Of a DNA stretch of 64,000 bases, positions 10,074 through 21,469 are shown one piece after another. The notes under the pieces were generated by a model, which was not told where the DNA came from, did not search any database, and was given only the letters and a program-made list of their open reading frames with translations. The number at the start of each line of letters is the position of its first letter. The stretch's first letter is position 1. The position numbers and the translations under genes were made by a program. The stretch comes from Chlorops oryzae. Taxonomy: Eukaryota; Arthropoda; Insecta; Diptera; Chloropidae. The DNA is taken from contig CM035808.1 of assembly GCA_020466095.1 (NCBI GenBank), forward strand, positions 75,370,110 to 75,434,109, in the 5' to 3' direction.

Positions 10074-13000
10074 TGTCAGGACTGTGGTTAGGTTCATGCT
10101 ACCGGTAGTCCTCAGAATTGTGGCAATAAAACTCAAAACTCTCGTTGTGTACAGAAAGAAAACGAAGGCTCACATAAATTCGAAACAAAAGCTGCATGGT
10201 TTGGCGAAAATGTATCTGTACTTGTTGATACAGGCAGCGAGTGCAGCATAATTCGAAAATCGTGTGTTGAAAATGTCGCGTATAAAACAGAACCGTGTTA
10301 TGTCAAAATAAGTGGTGTTTGCAAGGGACAAGAAATTTTAAAAGAATGTGTAAACACAGCCATAACGATTGATGGTGTTAGGCTCGACATTAAACTTCTT
10401 GTAATAAACGATGATTATCTGCCATCAGATATTTTACTCGGACAAGACGCGATCATTAACAATAACGTTGTCCTAACGATAAGTGACGGTATAGTCAAAT
10501 TTTTTGTAAAAGAACCAACAATCGAAATTGAAAAACAATGTAAAATCGTAACCGAAAAATCACAACGCGGTGAACTTAACGAAAATGACAATAAAAAGCT
10601 TGATAATTTATTAATCAGTTTTCAAGATTTATTCGCGTGCGGTTTAAATGGAATCGGGAAAACGGACTTAACAAGCTTTAAAATTGAACTCGAAAACGAC
10701 ACAATAATCTCCTCGTCGCCTTATAGAGTACCGGAGCCAAAGAAAGCAATCGTTGCAAAAATGATAAGCGAACTTCTAGAAAACGACATCATCGAACATT
10801 CGGAGTCAGACTATTCCAGCCCAATCGTCCTAGTCAAAAAGAAAGATGGATCCGATCGATTATGCGTAGACTACAGGCGCATCAACAAAATTATAAAAAA
10901 CGAAATTTTTCCGACGCCGAATATTGAAGAACATTTGCAGGGCGCAGCTCGCTATCGGTATTTTAGCACACTCGACTTAAATAATGGATATTATCAGATT
11001 CCGATTGAAAAATCTAGCCGGAAGTACACCGCTTTTATTACCCCTAACGGTCTCTACCAATTTAAACGTATGCCATTTGGCATAAAAACGGCACCGACGG
11101 CTTCCCAAAGATTAATGGCGAAGATCAAGGCACAGTCTCAAGATGACGACCTTCTTTTTTATATGGATGATATACTCGTATGCAGTCATTCTATCGAAGA
11201 AATGTGTATAAAATTGAAACGCATTTTCACCATTTTACGAGAAGCTAAGTTAACGCTAAATGCAAACAAATGTACATTCTTGAAGGAATCAATTCAATTT
11301 TTGGGTCATGAGTTGACGCCAAATGAAATTAGCCCTGGCATGGCAAAAACAGAAGCAATCACGAAGTTTGAAACGCCGACTAATGTAACTGCCGTGCGAA
11401 GATTCCTGGGTTTAAGTGGATACTTTCGAAAATTTATTCCTGGGTATGCCATATTATCAGAGCCGTTACGCCTATTACTTAGTAAAAGTCAGCCATTTAT
11501 ATGGAGTTGCGCTCAGGAAACTGCTTTTAATGAACTGAAGGCAGCTTTATCCAATTCACCTGTTATAACGTCTTATCGAGTTGAAGCTGAGCACGAGATC
11601 CACACCGACGCTAGCTTAGTTGGCTTAGCCGGAGTTCTTATGCAGTTGGACGATAACAATTGGAAGCCAGTGGCATACTTCAGCAGATCAACCAGCTCAG
11701 CCGAGCAGAAGTTTCACAGCTTCGAACTTGAAACCCTCGCTGTAGTGGAATCGCTAGAACGCTTCAAGTATTACGTTTACGGGAAGCACGTTAAAATTGT
11801 TACGGACTGTAACACCCTCAGGACGATGACAACCAAAAAGGAACTAATTCCAAGAATCGCAAGATGGTTTCTACGCATACAAGACTACGATATCACAATA
11901 GAACATCGTCCTGAAGAGCGAATGAAACATATCGATGCCTTGAGTAGAGCTCCGAGTGAAGCGCCCCAAGAAAAAGAGACGGCGTCGATGGAAATATCAA
12001 AAATTAACATAAATCATGATGACTGGTTGTACAGCATGCAGCTTCAAGACGAACCAACGAAAGACATCATCGGGAAACTTCACAGTTCAGATAAAACAGT
12101 GATTGCTGAATATGAAATGCATCATGGTCGATTGTACCGTAGACACAATAACCAAAAGCTATTTGTTATCCCAAAGACTCTGCGTTACAAGATCGTCAAC
12201 GACGTGCATGGCAGGTCTGGACACTTAAGCGTAGATCGCACAATTGAACGGATTCTGCAGTTCGCCTGGTTCCCACGAATGCATAATAACGTAAATTCAT
12301 TTATTGGAAGTTGCCTCGAACGCGCTTATAACAAGCAACCCGGCGGAAAGAAGGAAGGGGAATACCATTTCTCAGACGTTGAGCCTATTCCGTTCTACAC
12401 TGTACATGTGGACCATCTTGGACCGTTTCCGAAGAGCAGTAAACAAAATGAATATGTTGTTGTGATCGTCGACGTTTTTACAAAATACGTAATCATTAAA
12501 CCTGTTAAAAATACGTCAACAAAACATGTTCTAACCGTTTTTAACGAACTCAGCAACTACTTTGGCATGCCCTATCGGATCGTCAGTGACAGAGGTACTG
12601 CCTTTACTTCGAAAGATTTCGCTAAATTTTGCGAGCAGCATCAAATTAGGCATGTGCTTAACGCTGTACGTACGCCTCGGGCCAATGGGCAGGTAGAGCG
12701 CTTTAACCGTACCATCTTATCTCTACTACGACCATCAACAGCAGAGGATCGCCGCTAGGACGAACAACTGCGTAACATTCAGTGGACGTTGAATTCTGTT
12801 AAGAATAAGTCAACCCACTTTACTCCTCACGAACTGTTGTACGCCTATAAGCCACGAGATATCCTCGGTAATAAAATAATTCTTTTGTTGAGTGATGACG
12901 CTCCTGACAACGATAACACCAATCTGCAAGAAATTCGAAAGATAGCTGCGGAAAATATCCACCAGGAACAAGTTAAGGCTAAGCAACGTTTTGACACCCA

Positions 13001-13307
13001 GCATGCACAGCCTCGATTGTATGAAATTGGTGATCTGGTTCTAATTGAAAATGAATTGCCAAGTATCGGCTCATCGCGGAAATTGGAGCCACGTTATAAG
13101 GGACCGTTCGAAATAACCGATGTTCTCGATAACGATCGCTACGTCGTCGAAGATTTGTTGGGCTCTCAGCGAACTCAGCGTCATTATAAGTCGGTCCTCG
13201 CCTCTGATTCTTTAAAGCTGTTTTGTGAACTCCTTATCTTTGATGATATCGACGATTACGATTCCCCAGTTGAGGACAACTTGGACGCAGGAGTGGCCGA
13301 CTGTTAG
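10074..13307 (+). pseudogene. pol: Pol polyprotein (PR-RT-RNH-IN) with in-frame stops
   Basis: The same frame as gag runs on through protease (active site LVDTGSECS near 10218), RT with YMDD at about 11160, RNase H (HTDAS near 11603; TDCNTLR near 11808) and integrase. The integrase zinc finger has H-x4-H at 12207 and 12222 and the first Cys at 12312, but the second Cys position is CGC (Arg) at 12321. The catalytic triad is complete: Asp 12411, Asp 12588, Glu 12696, with 35 residues between the last two. TAG occurs at 10089 and at 12756, the second only 60 bp after the catalytic Glu. The remaining 170 residues after 12759 are the integrase C-terminal domain. The final TAG (13305-13307) lies inside the first six bases of the 3' LTR. 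Confidence 0.9.
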
Positions 13308-13517
13308 CAACCCTGAATTACTACACCGAGTGGCAGCCCTTACCCATTAGAAGTCAGTCCGAATTGAAGCATTGTCGACGACGGTTGGCCGAAATAGTTA
13401 GCTGCGACAAACACTAAGTGTTATACGTTACATTTCGTTTTATCAACTCATTAATAAACTCTCATTGAAATACATCCTACACAGTTCGAACTCTGTAATA
13501 AAAGCGTCTCGTCTATA
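13302..13517 (+). repeat. 3' LTR of the mdg3-like element
   Basis: 216 bp copy of 8156-8371. The pol stop codon is formed by its first bases (TGTTAG). The sequence before it, GCAGGAGTGGCCGAC, is only a weak polypurine tract. Confidence 0.92.
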
Positions 13518-13521
13518 TAAT

Positions 13522-14323
13522 TGAATTGCTTAGATATTTTAGTACACCTACTCTTACGAATTTTAGTTTGACAAAATCAATACCGAACTTTTCTATTTCC
13601 TCCGTGGTTAAAATGCTAGGGTGGACCAAACCATGCCTGGCCGATGTGACACTATCCTGTATTACATTTATTTTCTCCTCGATGCTTTTGAGTTTATGCA
13701 TTTGGTCAGTAAATGCTAGATGTTTCAAAATAGCAATATTGCTCCGTTCTATCTCGTTAAAAATTTTCCGATCGTCTTCTATCGCATTTTTTAACAGTCC
13801 TAATGTCTCATTAAAGTATGAATTTATCGAAATCTGCCCGTTAAGCCCTTCAATGGAATTATGACTGTTTTCTGACACTACTTTCAAGTGTTCTTCTATT
13901 TCCTTCCGATCCTGATCGTCCATAACCCCAAATAAACAATTAGCTGCCGTTCCTATAGCGTTCATAAGACCCCTTTTCATTCGTCTTTCTTCGATAGGCG
14001 TGAGTGATTCAAGTTTCGATCTGATTGTTTTTACCTCTATTAAGAGTAGGTCTTTGTTCTGAACATCTATACCCTCTACGTGCTTCTGGATGGAGTCTAT
14101 CATAACTGAGATTTCGCCAGGATGTATAATGTGCAAAATGGTAAAAAAGTCTTGTACCACTTCGGTGGCGAACATATGAATTTCCACGAATCCCTTTTGA
14201 TCGTTCACTGGGGAGACGATCAAGGTTCTTCGCGAGCATGCCAGAAATAATTAGATCGTAGGAAACATCTGAAAAAGCAAGGGTATCGTTTAAACGATTT
14301 TGTTGATGCTTCATTTTGGACAA
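13522..14323 (-). pseudogene. env: env, N-terminal part with furin-type site
   Basis: This is the upstream half of the big element's env, a class of fusion glycoprotein shared by errantiviruses and baculovirus F proteins. Residues about 80-84 of the 236-residue frame that opens at 14223 form a dibasic cleavage motif (RRMKR). A Gly/Ala-rich stretch with an LFGVMD block follows it, as expected for the fusion-peptide region. A long helical region with heptad-like spacing comes next. The first part, 14323-14223, is in a different frame, so a frameshift lies near 14223. No clear signal peptide is visible, and it may have been supplied by an upstream exon. The reading frame ends at the TAAT site where the mdg3-like element entered. 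Confidence 0.78.
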
Positions 14324-14486
14324 GTTAATTAATATTGCCTAATTCTTTCACTGACTTATCATTTTCTGTGTTTGGTATAATTTGTTTAAATCGTTATAAC
14401 TAATGATTTTGCTGACCCTGCGTATTTTTGAAATAAATTGAGTTGTTTTGGCAGTTTAAATTTATATGTTCGGAAGTCTTCGTTCG

Positions 14487-15029
14487 CCATGTATAATTTG
14501 CTAGCTGCTTTTTTGGACGACTACCATTTATATGGTTCTGCAGAGGTCTACGAGGAGATGGTCTCTTACCTGCCATCGTACTACAAGTTTCCTTGCGTTC
14601 GGGATCAACTTGGGCCCGTTATCGCCTGCGTTCTGGAGCTTCAGCTTCGGGAAATATTCGACAAGCTTAAACGCTTCCGATATCTGGATTTCGGTCACGA
14701 AAGAAGAAAGGACCTTTTAAGAGGTGTGTCGAAGGACTATGATCGTGGGTCGTCTTTCCAGATGAACCTGATTGACATATATATATATCGTGGAGGCCAG
14801 TTATTTTGATAAAGGAACAATATTAAACCGGCATCATTTAATTGTGGAACCATCCATGTGTGATCTCTTCACCCCTCCTCCTTTGAGGCGGACTTCCTCT
14901 TTATCTAATCTAGACAGGCTGCCCCCCTTCCGGCGTATTCTGTTTGGTTCTTGGTTGGGTGAGGATGGGAAGCAAAGTTATAAAATTGTGTCAGTTGGTA
15001 ATAAATGTCGACTGGAAATAAATAAATAA
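14487..15029 (+). CDS. Antisense ORF inside the gypsy element, unknown
   Basis: On the plus strand, opposite to the host element, an ORF begins at the ATG at 14487 and runs to 14809 (107 codons). A second frame, 14772-15029, continues beyond a TATATATA run at 14779-14787. A dinucleotide slip in that run could have split one ORF of about 180 codons. The composition is richer in G+C than the surroundings, and the translation (FLDDYHLYGSAEVYEEM, LELQLREIFDKLKRF) looks like a folded helical protein rather than chance sequence. I recognise no family. It lies between integrase and env, where no gypsy gene is expected, so it may mark another nested insertion. Confidence 0.4.
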
Positions 15030-16600
15030 CTAAATGTATGCTTTGAAACCATGTTCTTTATTTTGAAGTTAAAGAAAGTGTTCTTCTGTTGCCGAGGCCG
15101 TTGCGTTTCTTATTTCTAACCGGATTGCCTTGATTTTTTTTTTGTATATGAACTGCTTGTGATTAAAATTGCGTGTCGGGCTATTGGACTTGGTAAAACA
15201 TTTTTTAATTTGGGTAAAAATTGATATTTTAAAATACAAGTTTTGCTTTTGGGATTTTGCAGTTTTCGGGAGAAGTTTCAGATTCTATGTACTTTTTTAT
15301 ACCTCAGAAAAAATTAAAACTTTCATTATAAAATGTTGATTTATTTGGACCTTTCATTTCAGAACTTTTTATTACGACTTTTTTAGCATATTTTCAGTAC
15401 CAATTCCCTGCTGGGATATTGAGAATTTTTTTACAATGACTTTCCAACAAAGAAACTCAATGTGTTATCTTTGCTTTTGTGCGAGAGCGAATGCTCTCTA
15501 TTTCTGGATAAACGGGAGAGACAATGTATTGCTCTTGCTTATTTTATCACAGGCAGTGATCGCTTTTCATGCCTCAATTGTGTAGTTTTGAAATTCTTTG
15601 TACTTGGAATTTACTCTTAGTCAGCAAAAATGTTTGAGGTGTTAAAAAATATGTTTTTAGTTGAGTTGTTGTGGCTTCCAATTATACGCCGTTCGGGAAA
15701 AATTTTATTTAAAGTAGTTGTGTTAATTAAAAATCCATAAAAATTTAGTTGTGTTTTCATATTTTTAGTGAGGAAAAAGTGTTTTTACACATACTCTTCG
15801 CGCGATTTTGTTTTTATAATTCGAAAAGGTTTATACCAAGCAAATTGTCTGTATTTGAATTTAATTTTCCAGATGATCGCTTGGTAATTTCTTTTGAATT
15901 ATTTCATCTTTTATTTTCGTCTATGTGAGGTGAGCGCTGTTGAATTGAACGTTCTGCTTTTAAAATTTTGTCTAAACTGCTGTTCTCCTAGGACCTGCAA
16001 ATGTATTTTCTTTTTGGATTTTATTTATTGTTTGTTCAGGGGTACGAACTGTTCCCTTTTTGGTGAGTTGTTCCACTACAACATTAAATTTCCGCAAATA
16101 TTAAATAAATATTTTCCTTAGGTTTTCAGAAATCGTTCTATTACTGGATTGTGCGTAACTATGTATGATTAAATATTTATTTTAGTCTGATAACCTAATG
16201 TAATTGTCTACTAACTTTTGTTCTCTCAGAGCAGTGCTTCCGAACCAGTGAGCCATGGGTTTTACCGTGACCAAAATTTGTATCAATATACTAACCATCA
16301 AAATTTCAAAAGAATGAGGGAGAAGAAACCATTTCAATGTATCTTGTATGTTGTTGTAGTTTTGCACACCATTGTTTACAACTGTTCGATTCCGTCAACA
16401 CATTTGGATCAAAATGATCGCAACAAAAGGTTAAGAAACGCTGACTTAGATTGTTGTGCTTTCGATAATTTGCTTTGGATGTTTGTTTTGTTGATCGTTA
16501 AATTGTTTTACTAAATTTATATGAAAAGTTTTTTCTTTTCTTTTTATCAACAAACGAACATTTTCTGGCGATGGTGTAGAAATCTTTTCATAAGGGCCCT
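15030..16600. other. Unexplained AT-rich segment between pol and env
   Basis: About 1.5 kb with no recognisable coding sequence on either strand and no terminal repeats that I could find. Gypsy elements normally have env starting close to the end of integrase, so this and the antisense ORF probably represent inserted or degenerate DNA. Confidence 0.5.
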
Positions 16601-16639
16601 CCCAAATTGGGGATAATTTATTTTTCCTATTTTGATTTT

Positions 16640-17748
16640 TTAGCCAGACTCTATCACCCTTAGTAAACTTTCGAGATTTGCTTTTTTTGTCATAATATTG
16701 TTTTGATTTTTTCTTAGCAGTTTGCAGTAATCGCCAACATTGTATAGAGGGGCTGGCTTGTTTTTAAGCTTGATCGGAATTTCGAAATCGAAACCAAAAA
16801 GTGTTTGGCTAGGCGTCTGTTTGGTTGTTGAGTGCACTGTATTATTACGTACGTGCATAGCATGATGAATCCATTCATCCCAATACTTTCGAGAGCCCCG
16901 TTAGCTTGCGGGTGGTACGGGAATGTCAGTGATTTTTTAATGCCCATTATTTGGCAAACTTCTCTAAACAGGGAGGAGACGAAATTGGTGCCATTGTCAG
17001 TTACCAAAACTTTAGGGATGTTAAAATTAGAAATTATTTCATTAAAAAATGCTCTTGCTACTGTTGCTGCTTCTGCATCTGGAATTGCCGTGCATATAAA
17101 ATATTTAGAAAAATCGTCTAAAAATATGAGAATGTATTTGTTGTCCCTTGCCGAGACTGGAAGTGGCCCAACTATGTCCATATATACTTTATCGAAAGGT
17201 CTATGAGGTGTGTCTGTAATTGCCATTGGCATTTTTTCAATTAAAGAGCTCTTATTCTTTTGACAGAGTTTGCATGCGGCTATGTAGTTTTTAACTTGAC
17301 GTTGCATGCCCTCCCACTTAAATTGTTTTCTAATTCGAAAATATGTTTTCAAAAAACCTTTATGGCCTCCTATGGGTGTGTCATGGAAGATTTTCAAGAC
17401 GTTTTCTATGTCTTTTGGATCGGTAAGGACAACTGCCGTGTCTTCATTTTCAAAATTTGCTGGGTTTACATTTGTTTCGAGTTCTTCTTCTTGAGATTTT
17501 GCTTTGGATCGGGTTACAATTAAAATTTTATTTTCGGAAATTGGTAGTCTATTTAAGGCATCAGCATTGAGATTATTTTCCCCCCGTTTGTAGCAAATTT
17601 CGAATTCATATTCTAAAAGTTTTAAACGAAAACGTCCCAGTCTGGTGTCTTGATCTTTTAAATTAGCAATTCCCTTAAGGGGCTTATGGTCCGTATAGAT
17701 TTTGAAATGTTTGCCTAAAAGATATGTTCTAAAATTTTTACTGCCCAA
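16640..17748 (-). pseudogene. RNase H end and integrase of the big gypsy element
   Basis: In minus order: the end of RNase H (IYTDHKPLKG; ADALNRLP near 17550), then the integrase zinc finger (HDTPIGGHKG with CKLC, all four ligands present), then the catalytic core with Asp in MDIVGPL, Asp in VTDNGTNF and Glu in GALES. The catalytic residues are intact. Just after the Glu the frame shifts by one; the integrase C-terminal part (TPSQTLFGF, YNVGDYCKLLRKN) is read in the frame ending at 16640. Sequence type is Ty3/gypsy integrase. The protein cannot be made in one piece from this copy. Confidence 0.87.
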
Positions 17749-18696
17749 ACTATTGCTAAAAATTCTTTCTCTATCGTTGAGTAACGCCTCTCAGTTGCAC
17801 TAAGGGATCTACTTGCGTAATATATCGAAAGGTCTTGTCCTGATTCCCCTTGAGATAGGACTGCTCCTAGTGCCTCGTTACTAGCATCTGTTGTTAAAAT
17901 AAAAAGTTTTTCAAAATTGGGATATTGAAGAATTGGGGGACTGGTAACCGCTTTTTTTGTAGCTGTTTCATGGCTTCTTGACATTCAGGATGCCATTTAA
18001 GTTTTTCCTCTTTTCTTAATAGTTTTGTTAAGGGCAACGAAATTTCGTTCGGGTATAAATTTTCTATAATAATTTATTAAACCTAGAAATGATTGCAATT
18101 CCTTAATATTTTTAGGGGGCTGTATATTTTTAACGCATTCTACTTTTTCGGGATCTGGTAACACTCCTGCCTCTGAGCATTTATGGCCTAAATAAACTAC
18201 TTCTCTTTTAAGAAACTGACATTTTTCCGTCTGTAATTTCAAATTATTCGCTCTCAAAACATCTAATACTTTTCTCAGTCGTATTTCGTGTGGTTCTAAA
18301 TTTCTAGCATAAATGACAATGTCATCAAGATAAACAAAACAATCAATTCCCTGTAAGCCGGCTAGTATGCTATTCATTATGCGCTGAAAAGTCGCTGGCG
18401 CTCCTGTCAGCCCGAACGGTATTCTGGCAAATTTGAAATGTCCTAACCCGGTACTAAAGGCTGTCTTGGCTCTATCTTTTTTGTCAACCAAAACCTGCTC
18501 CACTAGCCAAGTCTAGTGTCGAAAAGTAACGACTACATCCTAACTGGTCCAAAATTTCATCTATTCTGGGAATAGGAAAAACCTGTTTGAGAGTGATTTC
18601 GTTCAATTTTCTAAAATCGACTACTAGTCGCCATCTCTTCTCACCATCTACTCCTGCCTTTTTGGGGACTAATATTATATGATCGGGGTATTCCAA
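17715..18696 (-). pseudogene. Reverse transcriptase and RNase H of the big gypsy element
   Basis: RT copies the element's RNA and RNase H removes the RNA strand. The first RT part (18696-18484) shows ILVPKKAG, WRLVVDFRKLNE and FSTLDLASG. A frameshift near 18500 leads into the second part (18503-17997) with FGLTGAPATFQ and the catalytic box FVYLDDIVIYA, followed by QSFLGLINYYRKFIP. RNase H follows in another frame (17984-17715) with LTTDASNEALGAVL and ERRYSTIEKE. The domains are in normal gypsy order. At least three frame changes separate them, so this is a decayed pol. Confidence 0.88.
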
Positions 18697-18739
18697 GGTG
18701 ATTTGCTTGGAGTGATAATGCCGTCTTGCAGCATCTTAT

Positions 18740-19635
18740 CTACCTGTGAGTTAATTTCTTTTTTGTGGTGTTCGGGTAATCTATATTGTCTGGATTTATT
18801 GGAAAATGAAAAACAGCTGAATAATCTTGAAAAAATTTTTGCATTGAAATTTTTTCCTCTTGATTAAGGTTGTTATCTAGTTTTTTGGTTTCTAACAAGA
18901 GGTTATAACGAATATCTGTATTAGTGCTTTTATTTAACTGGTTAATAGTTGGAAACTTTAATTCTTGAAAATTTTCTATTTGTTCGTAATCCAATGGTAC
19001 TTCGCCTAATCTAATAGCCTCATTATTCGTATTTAAAATTGGTATATGCCCTTTAACATTTATTATCCTTGTCAGTGTGCCTCCTACAAAAACATTTGGC
19101 ATTATTTCTTTCTTCTGTACGACTACATCCCCTGATAATTCTTCCGCATAAATTGCCACTATTCTCTTTTCCCTAGCTTGGACTGTGACTGTTTTCACAA
19201 TACAAACCCTATTGCTATCGTCGGAAAAAACAAGCGGAAGTGATGCAATTTGTTCATCGTTATTGAAAAAGGATATTTCTTTATTGATATTATCAATTAC
19301 TGACCTATTCCAGAGTTCATCCCTTCACAGTAAGCCATCTGCTGGAATTTGGCTTTCTTTTGGTAGCACATGTAACTTAAATTTTAATTCAGGGTTACTG
19401 AAGTGTTGAAGGGGAATGGTTTCTATTGTACGAACGTTACCCCCGAAAGCTCCCGACAATTGTGTGCTTTCGTTCTCATCTATTTTGACGTTACTCTTCA
19501 ATGCTTCCTTTTTTACTTAGCTTGTGTCGGCACCAGTGTCTACTTACAACGTAATTTGCTCGTTTATAGCTTGTCCACATGGAAATACTATAAACGAGTC
19601 ATTTAATGCTGAGCTAGCCACCTTGTCATTATTCG
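18740..19635 (-). pseudogene. Aspartic protease and linker to RT
   Basis: The protease active site VDTGADTS is readable at about 19525-19550 on the minus strand, but TAA codons lie directly on both sides of it (the preceding Leu is followed by TAA, and TAA follows the final Ser). Downstream, 19198-18740 is open and encodes the linker to RT (VTVQAREKRIVAIYAEEL; QKFFQDYSAVFHFP). The protease cuts Gag-Pol in gypsy elements. The equivalent segment of the relative at 59100-59510 reads similarly, which supports the assignment. Confidence 0.78.
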
Positions 19636-19670
19636 CTTGAGTGCGGTACCTGAATTTTTTAATATTTCCA

Positions 19671-19958
19671 CTATATTCTCTGATCCATCTGCCTACGAAC
19701 TTCGTCGTCGAAATTCCCTTTCTTTGAATTTCTTAGTTTCAAGGAAATTTTCTCTTTGCTTTCTATCCTTTTTATTTTCTTCTTAATAATCTGGTTGTTA
19801 AGGTCATCTAAGAAGATTTTATTTATGTCCAGTTCCTTGAACTCTTCTTGGGGGTTTTTTAGTTTAACTACTTTTTCTCCTTTTTCTTGAAGTTCATATG
19901 GTTTATCTATTTCTTCTTCCCCCGGAATTATACTTGGCCTATGAGTTTTCGAATTCAT
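19671..19958 (-). pseudogene. Pol N-terminal spacer before protease
   Basis: A 95-codon Lys/Glu-rich frame between the gag stop and the protease. It starts at an ATG 15 bp after the gag ORF ends (19973) and is in a different frame, as for the start of pol in a frameshift arrangement. The same position in the relative (58736-59008) holds a similar charged spacer containing LNKIFFDE, against INKIFLDD here. Confidence 0.6.
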
Positions 19959-19972
19959 TTTGGCTTTCCGGT

Positions 19973-21400
19973 CTATTGGCCTTGACCGGGCCGCATCGAG
20001 TTTCCCTGGCTCCTTTTTTCCTGGGGTAAACTATTACAATACCGTGCTATGTGACCAAAATTTGAGCATTTGAAACATTGCATCCCTTTTGGCTGACTAT
20101 TATTTGTCATATTCTCTCTAGGTTGACTACTCGATTTTTGCGCTCTCCCAGGAGTATTTCCATTGTTGTTATAATTTTGAGATTGGTTATTATTTTGTGC
20201 TCTAAATGGGTTGAAATTTTGAGTTTGCATACTATTTTGTGGTTCAAAAGGACGATTTGGAGAATGATGGTAACTTTGTGTTCTAAAACCATTATTATAA
20301 TTCATATTGGTCTTCAAATTTTGAGCTCGACTATAGTTTTGTGTCTCAAAGGGACTTAAATCTTTCTCTTCATCTGGGTTATAATTTGCTCTCCTATAAC
20401 CGCTTTCAATATTCCCTGTGCCAGGCTGCTGATCCCGTTGAACATTCAAAATTGGTTTACAAAATTTATTGGATTCGTGTCCTCGTGTTTTGCATATATT
20501 GCAGAATATGTTTTTTAATCGACTGAAGCAGTTTTGTTCTAAATGACCTCTTTTGTTGCAATGTGTGCAGGTCACGGGGTCACTTCTAGGTTCTATACTT
20601 TTTCGAACACAATTTGCTGTTTGTTCGTGCCCATATTCGAAGCAAATATTGCAAAAAGGAGTATTTCTCCTGAGTTGGCAAACATCTCTAGTATGACCCA
20701 CAATATTGCAAAAAGAGCAGGGAATTGTTTGAAATTGGGCTGGTTGATTTATGAAGTTATTTGCATGAAATTGTCTACTTTGCAATGACGATCTTCTGCA
20801 TCTTCGGCTATTTTTACAAAAAACGATAGAGGTTTATCTAAATGTCCTTGGAAGCGGAGTTGCATATATTTATCTTTTAGTCCAAAAATAAATTTATTTT
20901 TTGCCATATTTCGGTATTCGCTGAGTGCTGATACCACCTCAGACTCGTTCCAGGACGCTTTAATCATTCCTTCCGCTTCATTCAGTAAAACTTCTATCCT
21001 TCGCCCAAATTCTGAGGCCTTTCATTTGTATGCTCTACTGTGCTTTCCATTTCTGACCTTATCACTTCTAAGCTTTTCTGTTTTAGGAATTGTTTTTTAA
21101 TGAAATTCCCTAATTCACCTACGCTTCTGAACACTAGCTCATTTGTTTTTATAAACGCCTCTCCTGACAGTCGTTGTTTTACGCTTTTTATCAATTCGCT
21201 AGGAGCTATATTTTGTGAAATGCTTTTAAAAAGTTCTAGTCCTGTGACGAACTTCGCTACCTCTGACCTTAATTCTAGCCTATTTTCGCCTGAAAAGCAA
21301 GGCACTAAACTCACTACTTTCTTCATTACTTTATCTGCGGGAGGTAAATTTGCCGTTTTCACTGTTACCGTAGGAACTATTGGTGTTTGATTATTCGTTT
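19973..21400 (-). pseudogene. gag: Gag, capsid and five-CCHC nucleocapsid region
   Basis: Three overlapping frames form the main Gag. 21362-20994 (DKVMKKVVSLVPCFSGE) and 20967-20749 (SALSEYRNMAKNKFIFGLK) are capsid-like and match the relative at 57520-58060. 20785-19973 carries five CCHC knuckles: CSFCNIVGHTRDVC, CNICFEYGHEQTANC, CTHCNKRGHLEQNC, CNICKTRGHESNKFC and, after an Asn/Gln-rich linker, CFKCSNFGHIARYC. It ends GPGQGQ-like before TGA or an equivalent stop at 19973. Knuckles 2 and 4 have five rather than four residues before the last Cys. Two frameshifts (near 20990 and 20770) break it. Confidence 0.85.
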
Positions 21401-21469
21401 CCTGACTTGCCCTGTTTTCTGTATTTACCCCTACTGAAACATTCTTTTTCGCGGGGAGTGGAAGCAGTG

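Larger units (their letters stand above)
8156..13517 (+). mobile_element. mdg3-like Ty3/gypsy element, full length
   Basis: A 5.36-kb element with 216-bp LTRs that differ at 4 positions, a TAAT target duplication, a tRNA-Leu-like primer site, and gag and pol in one frame. Short LTRs, a Leu-type primer site and a single gag-pol frame fit the mdg3 clade; the clade is my inference. Three in-frame stops (10071, 10089, 12756) interrupt the frame, although the LTRs are about 98% identical. It splits the env of the larger minus-strand element, so it is the younger of the two. Confidence 0.92.

Noticed and set aside
16832..17206. Plus-strand 124-codon frame
   Set aside because: Antisense shadow of integrase, which has clear family motifs on the minus strand.
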